Made by a program: the position numbers and the translations under genes. The notes beneath the pieces were generated by a model that did not search any database, was not told the origin of the DNA, and saw nothing but the letters and a program-made list of their open reading frames with translations. Shown one piece after another: positions 24,507 to 34,318 of a DNA stretch of 38,368 nucleotides (position 1 is the stretch's first letter; every line of letters starts with the position of its first letter). Origin of the DNA: JBDTOX01 sp039933015 (GTDB lineage: Bacteria > Pseudomonadota > Gammaproteobacteria > Burkholderiales > Methylophilaceae); assembly GCA_039933015.1 (NCBI GenBank), contig JBDTOX010000085.1:1-38368 (forward strand), read 5' to 3'.

Positions 24507-25331
24507 ATGCCAGTTGCAGTGCTTGAGGTCGTGCTGCGGCGCGACCGTTACATCGTGGCGGCTGCGCTGGCTGTGGTGACGTCGCTCGCATGGGGTTACA
24601 TCCTGTGGCTCGCTGCCAACATGGAAATGGCTGGCAGCGACATGGGGGGCATGCACATGGCTCACGACGACATGGCTGCGATAATGGTTACACCTTTCAG
24701 ACCGTGGACTGTCGCCGATTTCGCTTTCGTGCTTACCATGTGGGGGGTAATGATGGTCGGCATGATGATACCGTCCGCCGCGCCCGTAATTCTCCTATAC
24801 GCGCGTGTTGGCAGGCAGGCGACGATGCGTGGGCAGCCATTCGCCGCAACGGCATGGTTCGCTGCAGGCTATCTCCTGGTTTGGGCCGGCTTCTCTCTGG
24901 CGGCCACCTGCGCGCAATGGCTCCTTGAGCGCGCGCTACTGCTGACACCGATGATGACGAGTGCCAGCAGCATGTTGGGCGCCATCCTACTCATCGCCAT
25001 CGGCGTATATCAGTGGACACCGCTGAAGTATGCCTGTCTTGTCCAATGTCAGGCGCCACTGTCCTTCATCCAGCGACATGGTGGCTTTCGTCCCGAAGCG
25101 TTCGCCTCGCTGCAGACCGGCGCCCGACATGGTGCGTATTGTGTCGGTTGCTGCTGGGCGCTGATGGCGTTGCTGTTTGTTGGCGGCGTAATGAATGTGC
25201 TGTGGATCGCGGGGATTACCATCATGGTCTTGCTGGAGAAGATCATACCGGCCGCTCGCCTCATCCCGCGCGTTGCCGGGGTTGCCTTCATCACGGCTGG
25301 CGTCTGGCTGCTTGCCACCGCTCCCGGATAG
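24507..25331 (+). CDS. DUF2182 integral membrane protein, putative metal-binding
   Basis: This protein of 274 residues has about six to seven hydrophobic spans. The DUF2182 signature WGVMMVGMMIPSAAP lies in the second or third span. A Met/His/Asp-rich loop after the first span (MEMAGSDMGGMHMAHDDM, about 39-56) and CLVQCQ and YCVGCCWA later could coordinate copper or another soft metal. The frame is open to a TTG at 24477 inside the DUF1326 gene. The ATG at 24507, 5 bases after that gene's stop, was preferred. Function is unknown; the Met/His motif and partner cysteine protein make metal transfer or sensing a fair hypothesis. Confidence 0.88.
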   Translation: MPVAVLEVVLRRDRYIVAAALAVVTSLAWGYILWLAANMEMAGSDMGGMHMAHDDMAAIMVTPFRPWTVADFAFVLTMWGVMMVGMMIPSAAPVILLYARVGRQATMRGQPFAATAWFAAGYLLVWAGFSLAATCAQWLLERALLLTPMMTSASSMLGAILLIAIGVYQWTPLKYACLVQCQAPLSFIQRHGGFRPEAFASLQTGARHGAYCVGCCWALMALLFVGGVMNVLWIAGITIMVLLEKIIPAARLIPRVAGVAFITAGVWLLATAPG

Positions 25332-25384
25332 CCGTTCGAGGCTATCTAATTGGACTGCACCTATCCGATTAAATGCTCCAATTA
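25327..25384. terminator. two hairpins between convergent DUF2182 and slipin genes
   Basis: GATAGCC (25327-25333) and GGCTATC (25340-25346) form a perfect 7-bp stem over the DUF2182 stop codon. TAATTGGA (25347-25354) and TCCAATTA (25377-25384) form a second 8-bp stem with a 22-base loop. Neither is followed by a strong T-run, so this is a candidate terminator region only. Confidence 0.35.
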
Positions 25385-25443
25385 AATGTCCTCGCCTAGG
25401 GCGAAACTGCCACCAGGCGCAATGCAGGAAGGTTACGCAACCC

Positions 25444-26208
25444 TTACTTTGGTTTGAGTTTTTCCAGGAAAGGCGCTACGAGATCCATAGGTAGAGGAAA
25501 TACGATCGTTGTATTTTTGTCCGCGCCGATAACCGTTAGCGTTTCCAGATAACGTAACTGGATTGCCTGCGGCTCTTGTGCAAGTATCTTGGCTGCCTGG
25601 TATAACTTTTCTGAAGCCTGCAACTCACCCTCGGCATGAATAACTTTTGCGCGCCGCTCACGTTCTGCCTCTGCCTGCCTGGCAATTGCCCGGATCATGG
25701 ATTCGGTCAGCTCGACCTGCTTGATCTCGACATTGGCGACTTTGATCCCCCACGAGTCAGTTTGTGCATCCAGCGCTTCTTGAATGCCTTTATTCAGTTT
25801 CTCCCGCTCCGCCAGCATATCGTCCAACTGGTGCTTGCCCAGCACCGAACGCAACATGGTTTGCGCCAATTGGCTTGTGGCATTGAGGTAATCCTCCACT
25901 TGGATAATCGCCTTTTCCGCATCTATTATGCGCAAATACACCACAGCGCTGACTTTCACAGATACGTTGTCACGCGAGATGACATCCTGACTTGGCACCT
26001 CCAGTACCACCGTACGCAGATCCACCCGCACCATCTGCTGAATCGCGGGGATGATGATGACCAGCCCAGGCCCCTTTACCTTCCAGAAACGCCCCAAGGT
26101 AAAGACAACACCGCGCTCATATTCCCGGAAAATACGGATTGCAGAAGTAAAGAATACGATTACCAGAAAAATAATAAAGAGCCCGAACCAGCTCGAAACC
26201 GAGATCAT
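25444..26208 (-). CDS. slipin/stomatin-like SPFH (Band 7) membrane protein
   Basis: This 254-residue protein has one N-terminal membrane span (about residues 7-25). The SPFH domain follows (REYERGVVFTLGRF, SQDVISRDNVSVKVSAVVYLRI). A coiled-coil stretch rich in Ala and Glu runs near 170-215 (EAERERRAKVIHAEGE). Slipins form membrane-organising oligomers and usually pair with an NfeD-type protein or protease; no NfeD gene is adjacent. AAGGAG lies 8 bases before the ATG. It is 76 bases downstream of mtfA on the same strand, so it may be the last gene of the SUF transcript or have its own promoter in that gap. Confidence 0.9.
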   Translation of the reverse strand: MISVSSWFGLFIIFLVIVFFTSAIRIFREYERGVVFTLGRFWKVKGPGLVIIIPAIQQMVRVDLRTVVLEVPSQDVISRDNVSVKVSAVVYLRIIDAEKAIIQVEDYLNATSQLAQTMLRSVLGKHQLDDMLAEREKLNKGIQEALDAQTDSWGIKVANVEIKQVELTESMIRAIARQAEAERERRAKVIHAEGELQASEKLYQAAKILAQEPQAIQLRYLETLTVIGADKNTTIVFPLPMDLVAPFLEKLKPK

Positions 26209-26284
26209 TTTGTTTTCTCCTTTTGATAGCTGCGTGATCCTGCTATTGCATTAAGCGCGCCCTGAAGATGCAGAACCATCAAGG

Positions 26285-27079
26285 CTATGGCTCCTGCCGG
26301 TAAAACATCGCCAACTGTCTATAGACGGTTGGACAATGCTCTTTCAAAATATCGGGCGCAATAAAAAAATATTCGCTCAGCACCGCGAAAAACTCCGCCG
26401 GACTGCTGGCGGCATAAGGATTGATAAAGGTTGCTTCTCCTGATGCGACTTTAAGGCATAGTGCATCGTAGGCCTCAGTCATGGCCTCGGTCCATCGTTT
26501 TTGACTCATGCCACGACCCAGTGGCGGCATACCGTTAGCTACCCCATTAAGACCATCCAGCTTATGAGCGAACTCATGCAGCACCACATTTTGGCCAGAG
26601 TGGCCGTGATGGGTCCCCCGCTCCACGTCATCCCAGGACAAAATCACTGGCCCTCGCAACCATGACTCTCCAGCCAATACACTTGCTGTATGGTGCACCA
26701 GCCCGTAAGCATCCATTTGTTCGTGGTTGACGCGAAATGCGCCAGGATAAAGGATGACCTCTACCCAACCGTCGAAGTAATCTATGCCCAGATTGAGGAT
26801 CAGCAAACAGGCTTGGGCGGCCACCGTCACCCGCATAGATGGGGTCACTTCCAAGCCTTGGGCCCCTGTAATCACTTTCCGATGCATGAACCACGTCGTC
26901 AACTCGCGTAGGTGTGCCATTTGCACCGCATCAAGCCCCTGCAATACAATCGCACTTCGCGTTACTTCTTGCCAGAGGTGGTGCGGTATCGGGCCACACT
27001 GCTGCAGCATCCTCCGCATACGCCAGCGCTGCAGCCTGTGGCGCAGAGAGCACCCATGCAGGGGCCCGCGCTCAAACAT
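26285..27079 (-). CDS. mtfA: MtfA-type zinc-dependent peptidase (M90)
   Basis: This 264-residue protein matches the length of E. coli MtfA (about 265). The zinc site is HEFAH with His168, Glu169 and His172, in the family context VVLHEFAHKLD. The RVNHEQMDAYG and FFAVLSEYFF segments are also typical. In E. coli, MtfA is a cytosolic peptidase that binds the repressor Mlc. The same frame stays open to 27388 but there it only shadows the Rieske gene; the ATG at 27079, 4 bases after the Rieske stop, is the real start despite a weak binding site. Its place in a SUF operon is unusual and may be transcriptional convenience. Confidence 0.92.
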   Translation of the reverse strand: MFERGPLHGCSLRHRLQRWRMRRMLQQCGPIPHHLWQEVTRSAIVLQGLDAVQMAHLRELTTWFMHRKVITGAQGLEVTPSMRVTVAAQACLLILNLGIDYFDGWVEVILYPGAFRVNHEQMDAYGLVHHTASVLAGESWLRGPVILSWDDVERGTHHGHSGQNVVLHEFAHKLDGLNGVANGMPPLGRGMSQKRWTEAMTEAYDALCLKVASGEATFINPYAASSPAEFFAVLSEYFFIAPDILKEHCPTVYRQLAMFYRQEP

Positions 27080-27083
27080 CAAC

Positions 27084-27401
27084 TCAAAAATTTTCAATGC
27101 CCACCTGCACTTTGCCATGCGCAACCCGCACCTGAAACGTACGCAAGTCTTCATAGGCTGGCGGCGACAGCACCTTGCCGGTCCTGATGGAGAAGCAGGC
27201 GCCATGGCGCGGGCAGGTAATACGATCACCTTCCACATCGCCGCTGGCCAGGTCGCCGCCGTCATGGGTACAGACATCCTCAATCGCATAGTATTCGCCG
27301 TCCAGATTGAATACGGCGACGGCCTGGCCTTCCACCTCCACCACACAGCAAGCGCCTGGTGGCAGTGAGCTGACTGGTACCACATCAATCCATACCTGCA
27401 T
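27084..27401 (-). CDS. Rieske [2Fe-2S] ferredoxin, SUF-operon type
   Basis: This 105-residue single-domain Rieske protein has the two ligand pairs CTHDGG and CPRHGACF, each Cys-x-His, near residues 44-46 and 63-66. There is no signal or membrane anchor, so it is a soluble cytoplasmic electron carrier like the ferredoxin subunits of non-heme iron oxygenases. A strong AAGGAGG lies 7 bases before the ATG. No oxygenase gene is nearby. It lies 15 bases after sufT and 4 bases before mtfA. A Rieske ferredoxin inside a SUF operon suggests it donates electrons to cluster assembly or is a client made alongside it (inference). Confidence 0.91.
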   Translation of the reverse strand: MQVWIDVVPVSSLPPGACCVVEVEGQAVAVFNLDGEYYAIEDVCTHDGGDLASGDVEGDRITCPRHGACFSIRTGKVLSPPAYEDLRTFQVRVAHGKVQVGIENF

Positions 27402-27416
27402 AAGATGCCTCCTTGT

Positions 27417-27773
27417 TCACAGCAATCCCAACTGTAGCTGGGCGGCTTCTGACATTAGCTCACGTTTCCATTGCGGTTCCCAGACCAGCTCTACCTTGAC
27501 CGTGGTGACGCCGGGGACGCACATGAGTGTTTCCTCCACTGTGCCAGGAAAGCTCTGCGCCACTGGGCAGCCCGGCGCGGTCAAGGTCATGCGCACGTGC
27601 ACCTCGCCTGCGGCATTGACCTCCAGCCCATAGATCAGGCCCAGGTCGTAGATGTTTACCGGGATTTCCGGATCATAAATGGTGCGCAGCATCTCGATCA
27701 CGCCCTGCTGCAGCTCTTCCTGGCTGGGGGGCGGCAGTTGCTGCTGTTCAGATAATTTCTTCCAGTCGATCAT
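27417..27773 (-). CDS. sufT: SufT/MIP18-type Fe-S maturation protein (DUF59)
   Basis: This 118-residue protein carries the DUF59 core: IEMLRTIYDPEIPVNIYDLGLIY, then the conserved MTLTAPGCP with Cys near residue 80, and TTVKVELVWEPQW. The family supports Fe-S cluster maturation and is the usual last assembly gene of SufBCDSU-type operons. It starts 6 bases after the sufU stop and ends 15 bases before the Rieske start. The cysteine that affects function in homologues is present. Confidence 0.92.
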   Translation of the reverse strand: MIDWKKLSEQQQLPPPSQEELQQGVIEMLRTIYDPEIPVNIYDLGLIYGLEVNAAGEVHVRMTLTAPGCPVAQSFPGTVEETLMCVPGVTTVKVELVWEPQWKRELMSEAAQLQLGLL

Positions 27774-27779
27774 GGCGCT

Positions 27780-28229
27780 TCACTCCGTCGTGACTTTGTC
27801 ATGCTGGTTTTTCAGTGCGGCCTGCAGGGTGTGCCAAGCCAGCGTGGCGCATTTCACGCGTTGTGGAAACTCGCGCACACCGGCCAGTGCTTCGAGCTTG
27901 CCTAGCGCCACTGGCGCGCCACCGGCCATTGGGCCGGTAACCATACCATGAAATTCTGCCAGCATCTGCAAAGCTTCAGCCTCGCTCTTGCCCTTCAGGC
28001 TGTCCGTCATCAGCGAGGCGGAGGCGGTCGAAATGGCACAACCGGAGCCTTCAAAGCTGGCGTCGCAGATGCGGCCGTCTTCCACCTTGAGATAGACCGT
28101 CACCTTATCGCCGCACAGCGGGTTGTAGCCTTCTGCGCTGTGGTTGGCATCGTCCATGCGGCGAAAATTGCGTGGCTTGCGGTAGTGGTCAAAAATAACC
28201 TCCTGATAGAGTTCGCGCAGGTCGTTCAT
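27780..28229 (-). CDS. sufU: SufU Fe-S scaffold / zinc-dependent sulfurtransferase
   Basis: This 149-residue protein has Cys39, Asp41, Cys64 and Cys127, the ligands of the SufU/IscU fold. It also has the roughly 20-residue insertion between the second and third cysteines that separates SufU from IscU. SufU takes persulfide from SufS, replacing SufE of enterobacterial systems; no sufE is present here. The ATG overlaps the sufS stop by 4 bases. This makes the operon the SufBCDSU type best known from Gram-positive bacteria. Confidence 0.94.
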   Translation of the reverse strand: MNDLRELYQEVIFDHYRKPRNFRRMDDANHSAEGYNPLCGDKVTVYLKVEDGRICDASFEGSGCAISTASASLMTDSLKGKSEAEALQMLAEFHGMVTGPMAGGAPVALGKLEALAGVREFPQRVKCATLAWHTLQAALKNQHDKVTTE

Positions 28230-29515
28230 CGCCCAAATATCTCCTGTGCTTTATGGATGGCCAACGCCAGCTTATCCACCTCTGCCCTGGTGTTGTACAG
28301 GGCAAACGATGCACGCGCCGTCGCAGATAGGCCGAAACGCTGCATCAGCGGCATGGTGCAATGATGCCCGGCGCGGATCGCCACCCCATGACGATCCAGT
28401 ATGCTGCCGATGTCATGCGGATGCGTCCCTTCCAGGAGGAAAGACAGAATGCCGGTTTTTTCGCGCGCGGTGCCGATGATACGCAGCCCGGGAATATCGG
28501 CGAGTGCCTGTGTGGCGTAACCAAGCAGCGCATGCTCGTGCGCGGCAATAGCGTCTAGCCCAATTTCCATCACATAATCCACCGCGGCACCGAGGCCGAT
28601 GACACCGGCGATATTGGGAGTGCCGGCCTCGAATTTGAAAGGCAGCGTGTTGTAAGTTGTGCCTTCAAAGCTAACGATGCGAATCATGTCACCGCCACCC
28701 TGATAGGGTGGCATGGCATCGAGCAAAGCCGCCTTGCCGTAGAGCACGCCAACCCCGGTGGGGCCGTACAGCTTGTGTCCGGAAAAGGCGTAAAAGTCGC
28801 AGTCCAGCGCCTGCACATCAACGTGCATATGCGCTACCGCCTGAGCGCCATCCAGCAGCACCGGCAGCCCACGGGCGTGCGCCTGTTCGATAATGGAACG
28901 CACCGGATTCACACTTCCCAAAGCATTGGAAACGTGGACGATGGTCACGAGCCTGGTATGCTCGTTGAGCAAAACCTGATAGGCCTCCATGTCCAGCTCG
29001 CCGGCATCGTTGACCGGGATGATGCGCAGCCGGGCGCCAGTCTGTTCGCACAGCATCTGCCAGGGCACGATGTTGGAGTGATGGTCCATGACGCTGAGGA
29101 TGATCTCGTCGCCCGGCCCCAAGCGGTTGCGGCCATAGCTTTGCGCCACCAGGTTGATGGCTTCGGTGGTACCGCGTACGAAAATGATCTCCTCCGTACT
29201 GCGTGCGTTGATCAGGCGCTGCACCTTGACGCGCGCGGCTTCGTAGGCATCCGTGGCACGCTGGCTCAGCATATGCACACCGCGGTGCACATTGGCATTG
29301 TCGCGGCGGTAATAAAGGCTTTCTGCCTCGATGACCGCCAGCGGCTTCTGCGTGGTGGCGGCGTTGTCGAGATACACCAGCGGCTTGCCGTGCACCTGTG
29401 TCGCCAGGATGGGAAAATCCGCGCGCCAGGCCTGTACTTGGGCTGCATCCGCGTGCGCATTTTCCGCATGCGGCCTCAGCTGCAATTGACGTTCCATATT
29501 GATATCCATATTCAT
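28226..29515 (-). CDS. sufS: cysteine desulfurase SufS
   Basis: This 429-residue group II cysteine desulfurase has Lys248 in SGHKLYGPTG to bind PLP and catalytic Cys386 in RAGHHCTMP. His145/146 stack on the ring and Asp222 and Gln225 contact the cofactor. It strips sulfur from L-cysteine to form a persulfide for SufU. GAGGAG lies 5 bases before the ATG, which overlaps the sufD stop by 4 bases. The N-terminus carries about 20 extra residues before the conserved domain; an internal ATG at codon 7 is an alternative start. Confidence 0.96.
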   Translation of the reverse strand: MNMDINMERQLQLRPHAENAHADAAQVQAWRADFPILATQVHGKPLVYLDNAATTQKPLAVIEAESLYYRRDNANVHRGVHMLSQRATDAYEAARVKVQRLINARSTEEIIFVRGTTEAINLVAQSYGRNRLGPGDEIILSVMDHHSNIVPWQMLCEQTGARLRIIPVNDAGELDMEAYQVLLNEHTRLVTIVHVSNALGSVNPVRSIIEQAHARGLPVLLDGAQAVAHMHVDVQALDCDFYAFSGHKLYGPTGVGVLYGKAALLDAMPPYQGGGDMIRIVSFEGTTYNTLPFKFEAGTPNIAGVIGLGAAVDYVMEIGLDAIAAHEHALLGYATQALADIPGLRIIGTAREKTGILSFLLEGTHPHDIGSILDRHGVAIRAGHHCTMPLMQRFGLSATARASFALYNTRAEVDKLALAIHKAQEIFGR

Positions 29516-30849
29516 AACAGCTCCTCGAGCATGGCACCCTGTGGCAGCCGTGCCAGTAAAATTTTCTCCATCCTGGCGCGTAATGCCGGCAAGCTAACCC
29601 GGTCGATAACATCATGGGCGAAGCCATAGCCCAACAACGCTTTTGCCAGCACCGCATCGACACCCCGGCTGCGCAGGTAAAACAGCATATCCTCATCCAG
29701 CGGCCCTACCGTGGCGCCGTGGGTGCATTTCACATCGTCAGCGAAAATTTCCAGCTGCGGCTTGGTGTCCATTTCAGCCTGCCGCGATAACAGCAGGGTA
29801 TTGTTGGCCTGATGCGCATCCGTCTTCATGGCACCCTGGCGGACGATCACCTTGCCGTTAAAGACGCCGCGCCCTGCCCCGTCCAGTATGCCGCGGTAAT
29901 ATTGGCGGCTGGTGCAGCCGGGTGCGGCATGTTCGATGCGGGTATGGTGGTCGATATGCTGCCGGCCGCTGGCAAGATAGAGTCCGTTGAACAGGCATTC
30001 ACTACCGTCTTCTGCCAGCAGGGTTGTAATCTGGTTGCGACTGAGGCGCCCGCCGACCGCGAATGAATGTGAGGCAAAGCGGCTGCCTGCCGCCTGCCGT
30101 GCGTGTATGCCGCCGATGTGATAGGCCGCGCCATCCTCCTCCAGCAATTTGTAATGCTCGAGTCCGGCACCGGCGGCGAGGCTGATCTGGGTCATGACAT
30201 TGGTAAAGTTGGCGGCACCAGCGGTGCCCACATAGTGTTCGATCACCGTGGCCTGCGCGCCCGCTTCCGCTACGATCACATGGCGCGGGTATATCGCCGC
30301 GCCTGCGCCATTGGCAATGTGCAGCAGGTAGATTGGCGCAGCGAGCCTGGTATCGCTTGCCAGGTGCAGCACCGCGCCATCTGTAGCGAACGCCGCATTA
30401 AGGCTGTCGAACACGTTCTGGGCCACTCCCCCGTCATCCATAATCTTGTTGCCAAGAAACGGCTGCAGCATGGCCGGATCAAGGTCGATCTGCTGCGCCA
30501 GATTATGTAACTGCACGCCCGCTGGCAAGGCGCTGAGATTGGACAGACCGGGCTGGTAATGCCCATTGACGAACACCAGCAGCGCAGCATTTTCCTGCGG
30601 CAGCAGCCACTCATGTAGTGCAGTGCCGTCTACGGCAGTGGGTACAGTGTTTCCGGGAGCCAGGTTAGCGCGCCGACCGATTGCCGCAACATCGGTATAT
30701 TTCCACTCCTCGTCGCGCGTCGTCGGCAAACCCTGCGCCATGCAACGTTCCAGCGCTGTTTTACGAGCCTGACGCAGCCACGGCAGATGATTACCGGGCA
30801 AGGCCTGCGGCAATTTAGCCTGGAGCCATGGGGTAACCGGGGTATTCAT
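29512..30849 (-). CDS. sufD: Fe-S cluster assembly protein SufD
   Basis: This 445-residue SufD-family protein starts at an ATG (30849) that overlaps the sufC stop as ATGA, with AAGGA 7 bases upstream. The longer frame to 30915 only shadows sufC. It has the SufB/SufD beta-helix and the C-terminal block DAHQANNTLLLSR, DDVKCTHGATVGPLDED and RSRGVD, which includes the conserved Cys-Thr-His. SufD joins SufB and SufC in the scaffold complex that builds and transfers clusters in the cytoplasm. Confidence 0.95.
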   Translation of the reverse strand: MNTPVTPWLQAKLPQALPGNHLPWLRQARKTALERCMAQGLPTTRDEEWKYTDVAAIGRRANLAPGNTVPTAVDGTALHEWLLPQENAALLVFVNGHYQPGLSNLSALPAGVQLHNLAQQIDLDPAMLQPFLGNKIMDDGGVAQNVFDSLNAAFATDGAVLHLASDTRLAAPIYLLHIANGAGAAIYPRHVIVAEAGAQATVIEHYVGTAGAANFTNVMTQISLAAGAGLEHYKLLEEDGAAYHIGGIHARQAAGSRFASHSFAVGGRLSRNQITTLLAEDGSECLFNGLYLASGRQHIDHHTRIEHAAPGCTSRQYYRGILDGAGRGVFNGKVIVRQGAMKTDAHQANNTLLLSRQAEMDTKPQLEIFADDVKCTHGATVGPLDEDMLFYLRSRGVDAVLAKALLGYGFAHDVIDRVSLPALRARMEKILLARLPQGAMLEELL

Positions 30850-31640
30850 GTGCGTATTCCTTGTGCTGCGGCTGTGCTGCCAGCCACATGCACGCCAGTC
30901 TGTGCTTCCACCCAACCATAACCGCGTTTTTCCAGTTCCAGCGCAAGCTCGGCGCCGCCCGATTTGACGATGCGGCCGCCCGCCAGCACATGCACATAGT
31001 CTGGAGTGATGTAGTTAAGCAGGCGCTGATAGTGGGTGACCAGCATGATGCTGCGCTGCGGGCTGCGCATAGCGTTGACGCCGGAGGCGACCACTCTGAG
31101 CGCATCGATGTCGAGGCCGGAATCGGTTTCATCGAGCACTGCCAGCATGGGTTCGAGCACTGCCAGTTGCAGGATTTCGTTGCGTTTCTTCTCGCCGCCG
31201 GAGAAGCCTTCGTTCACCGAACGGTAGAGAAACGCATCGTCCATCTGCACCATTTTCATTTTTTCGCGCACCAGGGCGAGAAACTCCATTGCATCCAATT
31301 CCGGCAGCCCGCGATGTTTGCGGATGGCGTTAAGGCCAGTCTTCAGCAGCAGAGCGATGCTGACACCGGGAATTTCCAGCGGATATTGAAAAGCCAGGAA
31401 CACGCCCTCGCGTGCCCGTTCTTCTGGCGCCATGGCAAGCAGATCCCGGCCCTGATAACTGACTTCGCCTGCCAGCACCTGGTAGCCTGCGCGACCCGCC
31501 AGTACCTGGGCCAAGGTACTTTTCCCGGAGCCATTGGGGCCCATGATGGCGTGCACTTCGCCTGGCCGCACGTTCAAATCAATGCCGTGCAGGATTTGTT
31601 TGCCATCGATGGCGACTTGCAGGTTTTTTATGGTGAGCAC
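30846..31640 (-). CDS. sufC: Fe-S cluster assembly ATPase SufC
   Basis: This 264-residue ABC-type ATPase has Walker A GPNGSGKST, Q-loop at FLAFQYP, signature FSGGEKKRNE, Walker B LAVLDETDSGLD and switch His in VTHYQR. It lacks membrane partners; it drives SufB-SufD conformational change. The open frame begins at an ATG at 31655, but GGAGGAT immediately follows that codon and sits 6 bases before a GTG at 31640 that gives the usual MLTIKNL start. The GTG was therefore chosen. The stop overlaps the sufD start. Confidence 0.95.
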   Translation of the reverse strand: MLTIKNLQVAIDGKQILHGIDLNVRPGEVHAIMGPNGSGKSTLAQVLAGRAGYQVLAGEVSYQGRDLLAMAPEERAREGVFLAFQYPLEIPGVSIALLLKTGLNAIRKHRGLPELDAMEFLALVREKMKMVQMDDAFLYRSVNEGFSGGEKKRNEILQLAVLEPMLAVLDETDSGLDIDALRVVASGVNAMRSPQRSIMLVTHYQRLLNYITPDYVHVLAGGRIVKSGGAELALELEKRGYGWVEAQTGVHVAGSTAAAQGIRT

Positions 31641-31680
31641 GATCTTATCCTCCATCTTGCGACTTCTAACACAGTGTCTG

Positions 31681-33132
<1,452 letters not shown>

Positions 33133-33152
33133 GTTCTCCTGCCTGGGTGTGT

Positions 33153-33641
33153 TTACCTTTCCGTCCTTACCGGGTGAAGCGCATGCGTGTGCCTGTGCAC
33201 CGCGCCAGCCTCAATGTTAGTTTCAGGAAGGCGCTCTGGCGGCCGACTCAATTCTGTCAGCCGTATGCCTTGCAATACCTCATGCACCATCTGGCTGATG
33301 CGCTGCCAATTAGCGCGCACCTCACAAACAGGCTCATGCCGGCAAAGCCCCGCAACGCTGCAACATTCGGTCAGCCCACGCGGACGGCTTTCCATGGCGT
33401 CGATAATCTCGGCTACCGATATATCTGCCGCCGGCCGCGCCAGAAGATAACCGCCCCTCACGCCACGCTGTGACAACAGTAATTTTTCACGCGCCAGCAT
33501 CTTTAATATTTTACTGACCGTGGGCAATTCAAGTCCGATAGCCAAGGAGATCTCCTGTGCGCTTAACACCCGTTGCGGCGAACCCCCCATGTACGTCATT
33601 ACCACGGTCCCGTAATCTGCCAATTTGCTAATGCGCAGCAT
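33153..33641 (-). CDS. Rrf2-family SUF operon Fe-S regulator
   Basis: This 162-residue protein has an N-terminal winged helix (LRISKLADYGTVVMTYM) typical of Rrf2/IscR repressors. The C-terminal cluster-binding region has four cysteines, Cys93, Cys94, Cys100 and Cys106, with three in IscR-like spacing. It fits the SUF-linked regulator family TIGR02944. The chosen ATG (33641) has GGAGAG 6 bases upstream; the frame open to 33713 runs through the promoter region. It is the first gene of the suf operon, so it most likely represses its own operon when loaded with a cluster. A matching operator lies 24 bases upstream. Confidence 0.92.
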   Translation of the reverse strand: MLRISKLADYGTVVMTYMGGSPQRVLSAQEISLAIGLELPTVSKILKMLAREKLLLSQRGVRGGYLLARPAADISVAEIIDAMESRPRGLTECCSVAGLCRHEPVCEVRANWQRISQMVHEVLQGIRLTELSRPPERLPETNIEAGAVHRHTHALHPVRTER

Positions 33642-33664
33642 AAATACTCTCCATTCTGTAAGTG

Positions 33665-33679
33665 GGACTGATTCAGTCC
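33665..33679. promoter_or_regulatory. candidate IscR type 1-like operator of the suf operon
   Basis: GGACTGA-T-TCAGTCC is a perfect 7-bp inverted repeat with a one-base centre, 24 bases upstream of the regulator ATG. Its inner 13 bases match the core GACTRWWWYAGTC of the IscR type 1 consensus at every position. On the suf strand ATA also stands in the outer left position, although the remaining flanking bases match poorly. The location would let the bound protein cover the promoter or start site. Confidence 0.62.
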
Positions 33680-33845
33680 TGTATTGGTTCCGCACAGACT
33701 GGATAATCAGCACTTAAGTCGTAGTACGAAACCAGTAAAACCTTTATGTTTTTACATTGTCGTATCTACGCCAAGGGTCCTAAAGAGATTCAAAGCCTGG
33801 TATCAGGGAGCAAGCAGTCGTAGAAGAAACATCTGAGGAAATATT

Positions 33846-34223
33846 ATGGACGCGTTGAATCTGACCGCTCAAAAATGCACGCCCTGCCAAGGCGGCATCC
33901 CTCCGCTCAGTATGGAAGCCGCGGAGAAATACCTGGCAGAAGCACCCGGCTGGCAATTGCAGGAAAACGCCTCCAAAATAAAACGTACTTTCACGTTCAA
34001 AAATTTTATGGATGCGCTGGGGTTTGCCCAGCATGTCGGTGTCCTGTGCGAAGAACAAGGCCATCACCCTGACATCACCATAGGCTGGGGTTACTGCCGG
34101 ATTGTCTTTCAGACCCACAAAATCAACGGCCTGCATGAAAACGATTTTATTATGGCGGCTAAAGTCAACCGCCTGGCAGACCAGTTGAGCGGGCATACAG
34201 GACAGCATCAGGCAACAGCCTGA
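33846..34223 (+). CDS. phhB: 4a-hydroxytetrahydrobiopterin dehydratase (pterin-4a-carbinolamine dehydratase)
   Basis: This 125-residue protein has the PCD/DCoH signature EEQGHHPDITIGWGYCRIVFQTHKINGLHENDF, with the paired His residues and the later Thr-His of the active site. It dehydrates 4a-hydroxytetrahydropterin, usually to recycle the cofactor of phenylalanine hydroxylase. No hydroxylase gene is nearby. GAGGAA lies 6 bases before the ATG. It is transcribed divergently from the suf regulator across about 200 bases. An additional N-terminal stretch of about 20 residues with CTPCQGG is common in proteobacterial members. Confidence 0.93.
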   Translation: MDALNLTAQKCTPCQGGIPPLSMEAAEKYLAEAPGWQLQENASKIKRTFTFKNFMDALGFAQHVGVLCEEQGHHPDITIGWGYCRIVFQTHKINGLHENDFIMAAKVNRLADQLSGHTGQHQATA

Positions 34224-34259
34224 AACGGTTGCCCAAAAGGGGGCAGGCTGGCAGAGGAA

Positions 34260-34275
34260 CGCACCATCAGGTGCG
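34260..34275. terminator. short hairpin after phhB
   Basis: CGCACC and GGTGCG form a 6-bp stem with a 4-base loop, 37 bases after the phhB stop. No T-run follows on the plus strand. It could end the phhB transcript, and it lies downstream of the convergent DUF6494 gene too. Confidence 0.3.
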
Positions 34276-34318
34276 CGGGCTTATGTATGCTCTGCCGATA
34301 TGCTAGAGCATTTTTTGC

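Noticed and set aside
27080..27388. N-terminal extension of mtfA by 103 codons
   Set aside because: The extension is the Rieske gene read in another frame; the protein from 27079 already matches MtfA length.
28775..29629. 284-codon plus-strand frame antisense to sufS
   Set aside because: Complement shadow of sufS in GC-rich sequence; composition is His/Arg/Ala-rich without motifs.
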